A DNA stretch of 32,863 bases from an uncultured Prevotella sp. (GTDB lineage Bacteria; Bacteroidota; Bacteroidia; Bacteroidales; Bacteroidaceae): assembly GCA_944320105.1 (NCBI GenBank), contig CALUGA010000023.1:1-32863 (forward strand), in the 5' to 3' direction. Below are positions 1-7,984 of the stretch, in pieces. The translations under genes were made by a program, and so were the position numbers. Under the pieces are notes generated by a model that worked only from the letters and a program-made list of their open reading frames with translations, had not been told where the DNA came from and did not search any database. Every line of letters starts with the position of its first letter. Within the stretch, counting starts at the first letter, position 1.

Positions 1-1170
1 CTCGGTGGTGAACGAGCTGAACACGCACGTGACGAGAATAAGTATTATCGTGCCGTTGAGCACGTCGTCGTTGAGCACCCGCTGTCCGTCGGGCAGCAGC
101 AGGTTGTAGCCCACGAGCACGGCGGCCAGCGTAGCCCCGGCCTGCGCGTTGCTCAGCCCGAATATCATCTCGCGCTCCAGCGCCCTCATGCCGAATAGTT
201 TCTGCGTGGCCAGCGATGCCACCCACTTGCTTGCCAGGGCCACGGCTATCATCACGGCTGCCACCTGCAGCGTGCCAATGCCGCTGAAGAGAATCTTCAC
301 GTTGACCATCATGCCCACGCCAATGAGGAAGTAGGGTATGAAGATGGCGTTGCCCACGAACTCGAGGTGGGTCATCAGCGGCGACACGTTAGGCACGTAG
401 CGGTTGAGCACCAGGCCCACGAGGAAGGCCCCGAGCAGCCCCTCCATGCCTATGTACTCCATCATCCATGCGCCCAGGAAGGTCATGGCGAGCACGAAGA
501 TGAACTGAGTTACGTTGTCCTCGTAGCGGCGGAAGAAGTAGCGGGCTATGCGGGGGAAGAAGAAGAAAATGACGAAGAACACGGCGGATATCTTCAGGAA
601 GAGCAGCAGCCAGTAGCCCCCGGTGATGTTTCCCTTGAATATGCCGCCCACGATGGCCAGCACGAGCAGCGTAAGAGTGTCGGTGATGGCCGTGGCTCCC
701 ACGGCGATGGTGACGCTGCGCTGCCGGGCCAGGCCGTAGCGCAGCACCGTGGGGTAGGCTATGAGCGTATGCGAGGCGTACATGCTCGCCAGCAGCACCG
801 AGGTTATGAAGCCGTAGCCGAGCAGCGAGCGGTTGAGGGCGAAGCCCATGGCCATGGGTATTACGAAGGCCAGTATGCCGTGGGCGAAGGTTCGCACGCG
901 GTTCTTGCGCACGTCGCCCATGTTCATCTCCAGCCCGGCCAGGAACATGATGTAGTACAAGCCCACGTGGCCGAACAGCTCCATCGAGCGGTCGTCGGCC
1001 AGGATGTTGAAGCCATGGGGCCCCACGGCCACGCCGGCGAGCACCATGCCAACTATGTGCGGTATGCGCAGCTTGCCCATGATGATGGGTGCGAACAGTA
1101 TGATGCACAGCACGATGAAGAACGACATCGTGGGCGAGCTTATTGGCAGGTAGCTTGATAGGTCAGGCAT
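1..1170 (-). CDS. CPA2-family cation:proton antiporter (partial, 3' end outside window)
   Basis: Inner-membrane monovalent cation/proton antiporter of the KefB/NapA (CPA2, Na_H_exchanger) family. The reading frame starts at the ATG at 1170-1168 ([10 protein letters not shown]) and stays open for 390 codons to the window edge, so the C-terminus is missing. Many hydrophobic segments are separated by short polar loops. The glycine-rich stretch [20 protein letters not shown] (residues 33-52) and [10 protein letters not shown] (about 133-142) are typical of CPA2. The ion-site region reads AITDTLTLL, so D164 is preceded by Thr rather than the Asp or Asn of DD/ND-type transporters; this may bear on electrogenicity but is inference. 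Relatives in Bacteroidota often carry a C-terminal universal-stress or TrkA-type domain, which cannot be checked here. It is divergent from asd and probably transcribed from the box at 1223-1230. Confidence 0.88.
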   Translation of the reverse strand, partial: MPDLSSYLPISSPTMSFFIVLCIILFAPIIMGKLRIPHIVGMVLAGVAVGPHGFNILADDRSMELFGHVGLYYIMFLAGLEMNMGDVRKNRVRTFAHGILAFVIPMAMGFALNRSLLGYGFITSVLLASMYASHTLIAYPTVLRYGLARQRSVTIAVGATAITDTLTLLVLAIVGGIFKGNITGGYWLLLFLKISAVFFVIFFFFPRIARYFFRRYEDNVTQFIFVLAMTFLGAWMMEYIGMEGLLGAFLVGLVLNRYVPNVSPLMTHLEFVGNAIFIPYFLIGVGMMVNVKILFSGIGTLQVAAVMIAVALASKWVASLATQKLFGMRALEREMIFGLSNAQAGATLAAVLVGYNLLLPDGQRVLNDDVLNGTIILILVTCVFSSFTTE

Positions 1171-1202
1171 GGCTGGTGTGTTGGTGTGGGTTGAGTGGCG
1201 GT

Positions 1203-1295
1203 CGAGCGCCGCTTATCTTCTGCAAAGGTAATGCAAACGAGCGGAAAGGAAGCTTGCTTCCAATTTCCCGAGCGCCGCTTATCTTCTGCAAAGGT
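1203..1295. repeat. Duplicated 27-bp promoter-proximal sequence flanking a palindrome
   Basis: Two identical 27-bp copies lie at 1203-1229 and 1269-1295, 66 bp apart. Each contains CTTATCTTCTGCAAAGGT on the plus strand. On the minus strand each copy carries CCTTTG, the end of a -7 box, but only the 1203-1229 copy is preceded by the TA needed for the consensus. Between the copies lies an imperfect palindrome (1243-1268, arms around GGAAGC-TT-GCTTCC). It could be a duplicated promoter/initial transcribed region or a regulator site in the antiporter-asd divergent region. Confidence 0.6.
1223..1230 (-). promoter_or_regulatory. -7 promoter box for the antiporter gene
   Basis: On the minus strand this reads TACCTTTG, matching the Bacteroidota -7 consensus TAnnTTTG. 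It lies about 50 bases upstream of the antiporter ATG. No good -33 TTTG is seen at the expected spacing. The box overlaps one copy of a duplicated 27-bp sequence. Confidence 0.5.
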
Positions 1296-1339
1296 GCAAA
1301 AAAAAATTCACAATTAAGTGGCATTTGGCTTAAAAGTTG

Positions 1340-1347
1340 TAATTTTG
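1340..1347 (+). promoter_or_regulatory. -7 promoter box for asd
   Basis: TAATTTTG matches TAnnTTTG and sits 35 bases upstream of the asd ATG at 1383. No convincing -33 box is present at 19-21 bases spacing. Confidence 0.45.
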
Positions 1348-1382
1348 CAGCCGAAACAGGTAATTTATTAAGGTGTAAAGAC

Positions 1383-2393
1383 ATGAAAGTAGCTATTGTA
1401 GGAGTTAGCGGAGCCGTGGGGCAGGAGTTCCTGCGCGTGCTCGCTGAGAGGCAGTTTCCCGTGGACGACCTGCTGTTGTTCGGGTCGGAGCGCAGCGCAG
1501 GGCGCAAGTATGCGTTCCGCGGCAAGGAGTATGAGGTAAAGCTTTTGCAGCACGGCGACGACTTCAAGGGCGTTGACATCGCCTTCGCGTCGGCCGGTGC
1601 CGGCACGTCGAAGGAGTTTGCCGCCGACATAACGAAACATGGCGCGGTGATGATAGACAACTCAAGCGCCTTCCGCATGGACGATGATGTGCCTCTGGTG
1701 GTGCCCGAATGCAACGCCGAGGATGCGCTCAACCGCCCGCGCGGCATCATTGCCAACCCCAACTGCACCACCATCATGATGGTGGTTGTGCTGCAGCCAA
1801 TAGAGAAGCTGAGCCACATACGCCGCATCCACATAGCCAGCTACCAGAGCGCCAGCGGCGCCGGGGCCGCCGCCATGGCCGAGCTGCAGCAGCAGTACGC
1901 CGAGATACAGCAGGGGCAGCCCGTTACGGTGAGCAAGTTCCCCTACCAGCTGGCCTACAACGTCATCCCGCAGATAGACGTTTTCCAGCCCAACGGCTAC
2001 ACCAAGGAGGAGATGAAGATGTACAACGAGACACGCAAGATAATGCACAGCGACGTGCGTTGCTCCGCAATGTGCGTGCGCGTGTCGTCGCTCCGCGCCC
2101 ACTCTGAGTCGGTGTGGGTTGAGACCGAGCGCCCGCTCAGCGTCGAGGAGGTGCGCCAGGCCCTGGAGGCCGCCCCCGGCGTAACAGTGGAGGACGACCC
2201 CGCCAACCTCGTTTACCCCATGCCGCTCGACACCGCAGGCAAGGACGACGTGTTCGTGGGCCGCATACGCAAGGACTTGGCCGACGACAACGGCCTCACC
2301 CTCTGGCTCTCGGGCGACCAGATACGCAAGGGCGCGGCCCTCAACGCAGTGCAGATAGCCGAGTACCTCATCAAGGTGGGCAACGTTAAGTAA
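1383..2393 (+). CDS. asd: Aspartate-semialdehyde dehydrogenase
   Basis: Cytosolic enzyme that reduces L-aspartyl-4-phosphate to L-aspartate-4-semialdehyde with NADPH, the branch point to lysine/diaminopimelate, threonine and methionine. The 336-residue length is normal. The NADP-binding loop [12 protein letters not shown] lies at residues 6-17. The catalytic cysteine is C128 in NPNCTTI, and the later [12 protein letters not shown] segment carries the substrate-binding Arg and catalytic His. The frame is open further upstream to a TTG at 1143, but the ATG at 1383 is chosen because the protein then begins directly at the Rossmann strand (MKVAIVG) as in the family. Divergent from the antiporter gene and followed by a strong hairpin at 2426-2473. 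Confidence 0.97.
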   Translation: MKVAIVGVSGAVGQEFLRVLAERQFPVDDLLLFGSERSAGRKYAFRGKEYEVKLLQHGDDFKGVDIAFASAGAGTSKEFAADITKHGAVMIDNSSAFRMDDDVPLVVPECNAEDALNRPRGIIANPNCTTIMMVVVLQPIEKLSHIRRIHIASYQSASGAGAAAMAELQQQYAEIQQGQPVTVSKFPYQLAYNVIPQIDVFQPNGYTKEEMKMYNETRKIMHSDVRCSAMCVRVSSLRAHSESVWVETERPLSVEEVRQALEAAPGVTVEDDPANLVYPMPLDTAGKDDVFVGRIRKDLADDNGLTLWLSGDQIRKGAALNAVQIAEYLIKVGNVK

Positions 2394-2425
2394 GCTTTGC
2401 CGCCAGATCCAATGGCGTAAAGAGC

Positions 2426-2473
2426 AAATCCCGTGCAGGGCAGGCAGCGAGCCGCCCCGCGCGGGATTTTTTG
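2426..2473 (+). terminator. Rho-independent terminator after asd
   Basis: AAATCCCGTGC pairs with GCGCGGGATTT (one G-T wobble) and is followed by a run of T, starting 33 bases after the asd stop. Confidence 0.8.
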
Positions 2474-2516
2474 TTTACAAACACGGCTTTGCTCTGTGGC
2501 AAGTGGCGCATTGCCT

Positions 2517-2600
2517 TGCCAAACGGGTCGTTTCGCCTTGCGAAACAGCCCGTTTGGCAGCTTGAAACGGGCTGTTTCGCAAGCTCAAACGGCACGCAGC
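2517..2600. repeat. GAAACGG-type inverted repeat cluster
   Basis: Tandem inverted units built from GCCAAACGGG and CCCGTTTGGC arms with GTTTCG/CGAAAC cores (2518-2558), followed by a second unit bounded by GCTTG and CAAGC to about 2584, then TCAAACGGC. A diverged copy in the opposite orientation is at 21340-21420. No protein is supported here; the open frames are repeat-driven. It looks like a dispersed REP-type element. Confidence 0.6.
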
Positions 2601-2755
2601 GCAATGCGCTGATTGCCAGTTTGTTGTGGAAACAATCCCCAATCGGAAATGTTTTTACATTTTTGCAAGCGGCTTTCGCGCTTTTGCGCAAACAATCAAT
2701 GCTGTTAATTTTTACAAAAAAGCCTGCGATTCATTCAAGTTATCAATAAAAACAC

Positions 2756-2763
2756 TATATTTG
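2756..2763 (+). promoter_or_regulatory. Candidate -7 box upstream of the surface-protein remnant
   Basis: TATATTTG matches TAnnTTTG, 49 bases before the ATG of the degraded gene at 2812. No clear -33 element is seen. It may now drive the intact secreted-protein gene at 3026. Confidence 0.4.
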
Positions 2764-2811
2764 CGATATAAAACCATCAAAATAATGTACTAACTTAAAA
2801 AACAATTTATT

Positions 2812-2991
2812 ATGAAACACTACCTGCATTTACGGCATGGGCGGCAAACAAATATACCAAATGCCAATTGCCGCCCGCGGGAACACTTATGTTGAAATGC
2901 CAGCACCGGGCTATGCGCGGGAATGTACCTCTACAGCCTCATCATAGACGGGCAACTCATTGACACCAAGCGGATGATTGTGGCGAAATAA
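2812..2991 (+). pseudogene. Degraded remnant of a secreted/surface protein C-terminal tail
   Basis: The ATG at 2812 (MKHYLHL) runs only 27 codons. In the other two frames the sequence translates as recognisable pieces of a Bacteroidota C-terminal sorting-like domain: first IYGMGGKQIYQMPIAARGNT and EMPAPGYA, then, after a frame change near 2918, AGMYLYSLIIDGQLIDTKRM followed by IVAK and a TAA at 2989-2991. Intact family members read continuously through G-N-T...AGMYLYSLI.DG..IDTKRMI, so at least two frameshifts and a large upstream deletion are inferred. A promoter-like box remains in front. Family assignment is from memory of the motif. Confidence 0.65.
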
Positions 2992-3025
2992 ATTTATTTT
3001 GAATGACATTTAAAACATTACGACT

Positions 3026-4174
3026 ATGAAGCAGTTATTATATACCTTGCTCGCGCTCTTCGCCGCCCTGCAGCAGGCAATGGCGCAGGAGGACAACACC
3101 CACGTCACAGTAAACGTGGACGGCTCGCCTTTGGAGAGCCTGCTCACAGAGGAGCAAAAGGCACAGGTTACCCATCTCATCATAACGGGAAAGCTCGCAG
3201 AGGGCGACTACGCCGTGCTGCGCGAGCTGTTGGCAAACCAGCTTGAGGAACTAAACCTGCGCGATGCCGACATAGACACCCTGCCCGCACACGCCTTTGA
3301 CTGCACGTTGGAATACAGGCGTGAAGAACGTACCGTGGTGCTGCCCGAATCGTTGGTACATCTGTCAGACTGTGCATTAAACGTAATTGGCAGCAAATGC
3401 GCTTTCTTGATATCTGGCATATATCCAAGTTTTGGCAAATACCCATACGGTGGAGGCAACGATGAGTATAACTTGCATGACACGAGGGTCCCAATCCTAA
3501 AGCTTGCCGAAGGAAACACACGGTATAAATACGAGAACAATGCCATCTATTCATTGGATGGTGACACCCTTTATACGCCTAACGATGGGAATGGCATTTA
3601 CTTAGCCAGTGGCGGCAAGCTGGCCATGGACGGCACAAAGGCCATACTTGCCAATGCATACGAACATATGACCTTGCCATGGGACGCTGTGATTCCTGCC
3701 AGTGTGGACACCATAGGCGACCGGGCTTTTGCCGAAGTGACAACTGCTATACCACTTGGCAAGGATTGGCATTTTTGGCTTATATGCGAAGCTGCTAATC
3801 CCCCGAAAATTGGCAAAAACACATTTATGGATGCCAGATTCCAAAAGTTGTTAGTTCCATACGGAAGCATTGAGCTTTATGAAAATGCCCCTGGCTGGAA
3901 TGCCTTTCCTATTTCCGCTATACTGCCAAATGGCATGACGGTGACAAAAAATGCCGGGCTACAGGTAAAAGAAAATTGGATTGCCTACATGGTGAAAGCC
4001 GGCAAGGCCATCAAAAACGTAAAATGCTACAACGCCTTGGGGCAGGTAGTACTGTCAAAGCCTGCAAACTCAACCTCAGCGGAGATAAGCAAGGAACGCC
4101 TACCTCAGCCATGCGTCATAATGCGCATAACATTCGAGGACGGAACATCTGAAACCATAAAACTAAAGCCTTAG
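3026..4174 (+). CDS. Secreted LRR/BspA-like surface protein with C-terminal sorting-like domain
   Basis: Predicted exported protein of 382 residues. Residues 1-20 form a signal peptide (KQLLYTLLALFAALQQAMAQ). The middle resembles BspA-type leucine-rich-repeat proteins: LIITGKL, LEELNLRDADIDTLPAHAF, VVLPESLVHLSDCAL and later IPASVDTIGDRAFA, with the 'P.SV..IG..AF' signature. The last ~70 residues (VKCYNALGQVVLSKPANSTS...) resemble the beta-sandwich type A sorting domain of type IX secretion cargo. Function is probably surface adhesion or host/polymer interaction; no ligand can be named. The stop is 4 bases before the next ATG, so it is likely cotranscribed with the truncated protease gene. Confidence 0.75.
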   Translation: MKQLLYTLLALFAALQQAMAQEDNTHVTVNVDGSPLESLLTEEQKAQVTHLIITGKLAEGDYAVLRELLANQLEELNLRDADIDTLPAHAFDCTLEYRREERTVVLPESLVHLSDCALNVIGSKCAFLISGIYPSFGKYPYGGGNDEYNLHDTRVPILKLAEGNTRYKYENNAIYSLDGDTLYTPNDGNGIYLASGGKLAMDGTKAILANAYEHMTLPWDAVIPASVDTIGDRAFAEVTTAIPLGKDWHFWLICEAANPPKIGKNTFMDARFQKLLVPYGSIELYENAPGWNAFPISAILPNGMTVTKNAGLQVKENWIAYMVKAGKAIKNVKCYNALGQVVLSKPANSTSAEISKERLPQPCVIMRITFEDGTSETIKLKP

Positions 4175-4178
4175 GATT

Positions 4179-4538
4179 ATGAAGCGAAACGTTATTTTCA
4201 TTACCATAGCCTTGCTCATGCTGCTGCCAATTGCGCAGGCAAAGGCACAAATAGCAGGGCAGATATCGACTGACAAGGACAACATCACCTTGTCCGAAAG
4301 AGATGGGTACGACGTGATACGCACGTCGGGCGCAAACGCGCTCACAAGGGATGTGGGCGCGCCGGAACTGCCTGCCGTGCAAAAGTCGTTCGTAATACCA
4401 CAGGACGCATCGGTCGTAGGCATAGACATAACAACAAGCCAACGCACGGAGCTTACTCCCAAATCGTTAGAGTCCAAAACGATTCCATACTATTGCCGTG
4501 CAGATTGGCTGTCGCCTTTGTCGGCGGCGCTGTGGTAG
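4179..4538 (+). pseudogene. Truncated C25 (gingipain-type) cysteine protease, propeptide only
   Basis: Encodes a signal peptide (residues 1-24, MKRNVIFITIALLMLLPIAQ...) and about 75 residues resembling the N-terminal propeptide of C25 peptidases, including DGYDVIRTSGANAL, GAPELPAVQKSFVIP and ASVVGIDI. Homology appears to stop near residue 100 (about base 4480); the remaining codons (YYCRADWLSPLSAALW) end at a stop inside a 28-bp palindrome. The caspase-like catalytic domain with its His and Cys is absent. This is most likely a 3'-truncated gene, possibly through repeat insertion or deletion. The short product could still be exported but would have no protease activity. Confidence 0.65.
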
Positions 4539-4562
4539 AGACGCGGCGCGCCACGTCTCTAC
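4535..4562. repeat. GTAGAGACG...CGTCTCTAC palindrome
   Basis: A 28-bp near-perfect palindrome (GTAGAGACG arms, GGCGCGCC core) sits exactly at the broken 3' end of the C25 gene. Related arms flank a different core at 27904-27994, so this is a dispersed REP/MITE-like family. The rest of 4563-4846 shows no gene that I can support. Confidence 0.65.
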
Positions 4563-4846
4563 GTTGAGACAAAGCGGCAGACAAGATGTCGGCAAGAGAA
4601 TGGAAGCGTTTGGAAAGCCGACCACTGGCACGAAAAAAGATGCTTCGCGGCTCTAAGGTCATTTGTAGAGGGCGAAAATCAGTTAATTATCCGTAAATAA
4701 AGCGCGGATATGGGCTTACTTGTCGGTTGATTTCGTAAATTCGCATACCGCAACGTTCCGTAGCAGTGCGAGTGTGGCTGCGGCGGGAATGGCGGAGAGA
4801 GTTTGGTAACAAAAGATATGTGTAACAGCTAAAAGACTTTTGGCTT

Positions 4847-5545
4847 ATGAACAGGATCAAGGAGGCGGCCATACTGGCCGTGGGAATAATCGTTTTGGGC
4901 GTGTGCATAAAGTGGGGCATCGACGACTTTGCCAGCAAGGACCGCATCGTTACGGTGAAGGGCCTGGCCGAGAAGGAGGTGGAGGCCGACAAGGTGACGT
5001 GGCCAATACTGACAAAGGAGATAGGCGACGACCTGCCCGCGCTCTACACGAAGATTAACGCCACGACGGAGAAGGTGAAGGCTTTCCTGCTGAAGAACGG
5101 TGTGAAGGAGGCGGAGATAAGCGTGGGCGCCCCCGTGGTGGTAGACCTCAAGGCCGAGCGCTACGGGGCCGAGAACCACCGCTACCGCTACAACATAACA
5201 TCGACCATCACCGTTACCTCTTCGAACGTGAAGCTCGTGCGCGGCATCATTGCCCGGCAGGGCGAACTGCTCAAGCAGGGCGTGGCCGTGGTTGACGGGG
5301 GCTATGGCTCGGGAGTGACCTATGAGTACGTTTCGTTCCAGAAGATGAAGCCCGAGATGATGCAGGAGGCCATAAAGAACGCAGAGCAGACGGCGCGCCA
5401 GTTTGCCGAGAACAGCAGCAGCGAGCTTGGCAAGATAATGACCGCATCGCAGGGGCAGTTCTCCATAGACGACCGCGACGCCAACACACCTTATATAAAG
5501 AAGGTGCGCGGCGTGATAACCGTGACTTACTCGCTGCGCGACTGA
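4847..5545 (+). CDS. SIMPL-domain (DUF541) protein, membrane-anchored
   Basis: 232-residue protein with one N-terminal membrane segment (AAILAVGIIVLGVCIKWGI, residues 7-25) and an extracytoplasmic SIMPL/DUF541 domain. Typical family features are visible: ITVKGLAEKEVEADKV-like opening (VTVKGLAEKEVEADKVTWP, 35-53), a helix with VKAFLLKNGVKEAEIS, YRYNITSTITVTSSNV, and the closing VRGVITVTYSLRD. The family is named for signalling molecule that associates with mouse pelle-like kinase; bacterial members are periplasmic, some linked to oxidative stress, but the biochemical role is unknown. It is preceded by repeat-rich DNA and stands alone. Confidence 0.85.
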   Translation: MNRIKEAAILAVGIIVLGVCIKWGIDDFASKDRIVTVKGLAEKEVEADKVTWPILTKEIGDDLPALYTKINATTEKVKAFLLKNGVKEAEISVGAPVVVDLKAERYGAENHRYRYNITSTITVTSSNVKLVRGIIARQGELLKQGVAVVDGGYGSGVTYEYVSFQKMKPEMMQEAIKNAEQTARQFAENSSSELGKIMTASQGQFSIDDRDANTPYIKKVRGVITVTYSLRD

Positions 5546-5555
5546 AGGACGCTTT

Positions 5556-5735
5556 TAAAATTAAGAATTAAGAATTAAGAATTAAGAAAGGCTGCGCTTA
5601 GTATGGGGTAGCTTTGATTGAGTTAAGAATTAAGAGTTAAGAATTAAGAAAGGCTGCGCTTAGTATGGGGGCAGCTGGCATTTATCTTAACTCCTTAATT
5701 CCCGAACTCCTTAACTCCTTAACTTCTTAGAATAC
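5556..5735. repeat. Intergenic 'ttaagaattaag' repeats with a duplicated 30-bp block
   Basis: A 30-bp block (GAATTAAGAAAGGCTGCGCT...) occurs identically at 5579-5608 and 5641-5670. GAATTAAGAGTTAAG-type sequence upstream can pair with the CTTAACTCCTTAATTC sequence near 5686-5702, so the stretch could fold as a long AT-rich hairpin. Similar short runs occur at 31603-31632. No gene is visible between 5546 and 5744. Confidence 0.7.
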
Positions 5736-5744
5736 AACGCAATT

Positions 5745-6614
5745 ATGAAAAGATTTCTTTATTTCCTAATGGTGGCCATGGTGCCACTTGCATTCGCCGC
5801 CTGCGACGATGACGATGATTATTACGGACACCCCGGTTGGCATCCCGGCGGCGGGGGCGGCGACGAGCTTAACCAGTATGAGGAGAACCTCGTGGGCAGC
5901 TATGTGTCTGACGACGACCCCGACAACCCGTTCTACCTCGTGCTGCGCGACGACCGCACGGGCTACTTTGAGTCGGTGTCGGGCGGGCAGACCACCGGCG
6001 ACGACTTCACTTGGTGGGCATCGGCATCAACGCTCTCCGTGGTCTACGACTCCGACGGCGCGCGAGCCGACATGGAATATTACTATGCCGACGGCCACCT
6101 GTACGTAGACGGCATTCCGCTCGTGGTAAACGACGGCCAGGCGCCCGGAGGCGGCGATGCCAATCCGCTTGTAGGGCAGTGGGAAGGAACTATAAACGGA
6201 TATTACAGCACGATGTTCGGGCTTGACGACGACAGCTGCTTCACCACCTGCGAGTTTGCGGCCAACGGCGAGGGAGTGCAGCTCGACTACAACATTCACC
6301 GCCCACGCACCGACTATGCCTATACGCCGTTTACGTGGTCGGAGGCCGGCGGAGTGATAGTAATCAACTATGTGGAGAACGACAACGAGTGGATGACGCG
6401 CGCCATCATCAGCGACTACGCGCTCTCGGCCACGCGCTTCACCGGCACCGTGGCCTACGGCAAGCAGTGGTTTGGCTTTGTGCTTACCGCCACCGAGGGC
6501 TTCGACTGGTCGCCTTACATCGGCGGGCGGACGCGGGCTGCGGCATCGAGCCGCATGAGCCTGGCCCGCAAGCTGAAGGCCGCCCCGGCGCGCAGCGGCG
6601 CCTTCGCGCGGTGA
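5745..6614 (+). CDS. Lipoprotein of unknown function with two lipocalin-like repeats
   Basis: 289-residue predicted lipoprotein: the signal peptide MKRFLYFLMVAMVPLAFAAC ends in a lipobox with Cys20, followed by an acidic and Gly-rich linker (CDDDDDYY...GGGGG). Two similar modules follow: LVGSYVSDDDPDNPFYLVL with FTWWASASTLSVVY (about 49-105), and LVGQWEGTINGYY with FTWSEAGGVIVINY (about 142-205). Each has the pattern of 'lipocalin-like' domains common in Bacteroidota lipoproteins (G.W......G....F.W......L.I.Y). The C-terminus becomes basic and Ala/Arg-rich. No enzymatic motif is seen; a binding or envelope role is possible. Confidence 0.75.
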   Translation: MKRFLYFLMVAMVPLAFAACDDDDDYYGHPGWHPGGGGGDELNQYEENLVGSYVSDDDPDNPFYLVLRDDRTGYFESVSGGQTTGDDFTWWASASTLSVVYDSDGARADMEYYYADGHLYVDGIPLVVNDGQAPGGGDANPLVGQWEGTINGYYSTMFGLDDDSCFTTCEFAANGEGVQLDYNIHRPRTDYAYTPFTWSEAGGVIVINYVENDNEWMTRAIISDYALSATRFTGTVAYGKQWFGFVLTATEGFDWSPYIGGRTRAAASSRMSLARKLKAAPARSGAFAR

Positions 6615-6651
6615 CGCCCGTTGGCAATAAACCTGCTGGCAATAAAACAAT

Positions 6652-6687
6652 GAGGGCCGGGAGTTGCGTTGGCGACTCCCGGCCCTC
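6652..6687. terminator. Strong bidirectional terminator hairpin
   Basis: Perfect 13-bp stem GAGGGCCGGGAGT / ACTCCCGGCCCTC with a 10-base loop, between the convergent lipoprotein gene and fabI. There is no long T run, so the function in either direction is inferred from stem strength and position. Confidence 0.7.
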
Positions 6688-6736
6688 GTTGCTGATACGC
6701 AAATAAGCGTGAGGCGGCTAATTGCCGATTTGGTAT

Positions 6737-7594
6737 TTAGCCGTATATCACCTTTCCGTTCTCGTCCTCGTAAGGAGCAAGATCCTTGGCGTACTGGTTC
6801 ATGGCGCGCAAGCTCATGCCCATCGACGAGAATCCGCCGTCGTGGTAAAGCGTCTGCATCGTCACCTTGCGCGTGAAGTCGGAGAACATCATCACGCAGT
6901 AGTCGGCGCAGTCTTCTGCCGTGGCGTTGCCTAAGGGCGACATCTTGTTGGCAAAGTCCATGAGGTTGTCCATGTCCTTTATGCCCTTGCCGGCCGTGGT
7001 GGGCGTGGGCGACTGCGATATGGTGTTGATGCGCACGTTCTTCTCGCGGCCGTAGATGTATCCAAAGCTGCGGGCTATGCTCTCAAGCATGGCCTTGGCG
7101 TCGGCCATGTCGTTGTATCCGAAGAAGGTGCGCTGGGCAGCCACGTATGTAAGGGCTACCACCGAGCCATAGTCGGCAATGGCGTCGAGCTTCTTGGCCA
7201 CCTGGAGCATCTTGTGGAATGATATGGCAGAGATGTCGAGCGTCTTCTGCAGGTAGTTGTAGTCAAGGTCGTCGTAAGTGCGGTGCTTGCGCACGTTGGG
7301 GCTCATGCCGATGGAGTGGAGCACGAAGTCCACCTTTCCGCCGAGCAGCTCCATAGAGTCCTTGAACACCTTCCCCAAGTCTTCCACGCTCGTGGCGTCG
7401 GCAGCCACGATGGGGGCGTTCAGCTTCTCGCTCAGTTCGTTGAGCGTTCCCATGCGCAGTGCCATCGGCGTGTTGCTCAAGGTTATCCTTGCGCCTTCCT
7501 CCACGGCCTTTACGGCCACTTTCCATGCTATGGACTCCTCGTTGAGCGCGCCGAAGATGATGCCGCGCTTACCTTGCAATAAGTTGTGGGTCAT
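6737..7594 (-). CDS. fabI: Enoyl-[acyl-carrier-protein] reductase (NADH), FabI
   Basis: Cytosolic short-chain dehydrogenase that performs the last reduction of each fatty-acid elongation cycle. Length 285 is slightly longer than E. coli FabI, as usual in Bacteroidota. The N-terminal nucleotide-binding region is KRGIIFGALNEESIAWKVA (9-27), with VADATSVEDL and LHSIGMSPN following. Catalytic residues are Y150 (ALTYVAAQR) and the Y160-x6-K167 pair (GYNDMADAKAML), spaced as in E. coli FabI (Y146, Y156, K163). The TISQSPTPTTAGKGI segment corresponds to the substrate-binding loop. It is monocistronic, with a consensus promoter immediately upstream and a terminator hairpin downstream. Confidence 0.97.
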   Translation of the reverse strand: MTHNLLQGKRGIIFGALNEESIAWKVAVKAVEEGARITLSNTPMALRMGTLNELSEKLNAPIVAADATSVEDLGKVFKDSMELLGGKVDFVLHSIGMSPNVRKHRTYDDLDYNYLQKTLDISAISFHKMLQVAKKLDAIADYGSVVALTYVAAQRTFFGYNDMADAKAMLESIARSFGYIYGREKNVRINTISQSPTPTTAGKGIKDMDNLMDFANKMSPLGNATAEDCADYCVMMFSDFTRKVTMQTLYHDGGFSSMGMSLRAMNQYAKDLAPYEDENGKVIYG

Positions 7595-7630
7595 TGTTTC
7601 ACTGATTTAATTGTTGTTGTAATCACGGCA

Positions 7631-7662
7631 CAAAATTACAACAAATGTGCAACACTGGCAAA
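7631..7662 (-). promoter_or_regulatory. fabI promoter (-33 TTTG, -7 TAATTTTG, 20-base spacer)
   Basis: On the minus strand TTTG (7662-7659) is followed by exactly 20 bases and TAATTTTG (7638-7631), a textbook Bacteroidota sigma-ABfr-type promoter 37 bases before the fabI ATG. Confidence 0.8.
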
Positions 7663-7767
7663 TCTTTGCGCCAAAAGATGCAAGGGGGCGGGGCGCGCAC
7701 CATGGCGGCATGGCAAATCCATTTAAACATTTTTTGCGGAAATGCGTGGAAATATGAAAGTTTTTCG

Positions 7768-7984
7768 TATCTTTGCCCACGCATAACCACGCCGAGCCAC
7801 CCTGCCCAAGCAGGTGGCAAAAGGAATTGGGATGCACTATGCAAGCATTGAGGAATACATATCGGCATGGGATTCTTGCATTGTTCATTCTGTTTAGGAA
7901 ATGTTTCCTTTGGCCAAGGTGACAAAGGCAACCGATATTCATTGCTGATGTAAAAACAAAGTCATTAAATACAAAACTTCTTTT
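7768..7984 (+). promoter_or_regulatory. Promoter box and ~200-base leader of the BIG2/FGE operon
   Basis: TATCTTTG (7768-7775) matches the -7 consensus, with no good -33 element. About 200 bases of leader follow before the ATG at 7985. The leader contains a small hairpin (7797-7817, CCACCCTGC/GCAGGTGG) and a 21-codon ATG frame (7832-7897, MHYASIEEYISAW...). I cannot match it to a riboswitch family and the mini-ORF may be chance. Bases 7663-7767 show no other feature. Confidence 0.35.

Noticed and set aside
367-1158. A 263-codon plus-strand open frame rich in His, Glu, Gln and Ala
   Set aside because: It is antisense to the antiporter gene; its composition is what GC-rich coding DNA gives on the opposite strand, and it matches no family.
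1143-1382. 80-residue N-terminal extension of asd from a TTG
   Set aside because: It includes the duplicated promoter region and precedes the natural MKVAIVG start of the family.
2386-2749. Open frames on both strands between asd and the surface-protein remnant
   Set aside because: They arise from the GAAACGG repeat units and the terminator; similar frames appear at the second repeat copy (21270-21500).
7797-7900. Possible cobalamin- or SAM-type riboswitch in the leader of the BIG2 gene
   Set aside because: None of the conserved core sequences of either class could be found; only a small hairpin is present.
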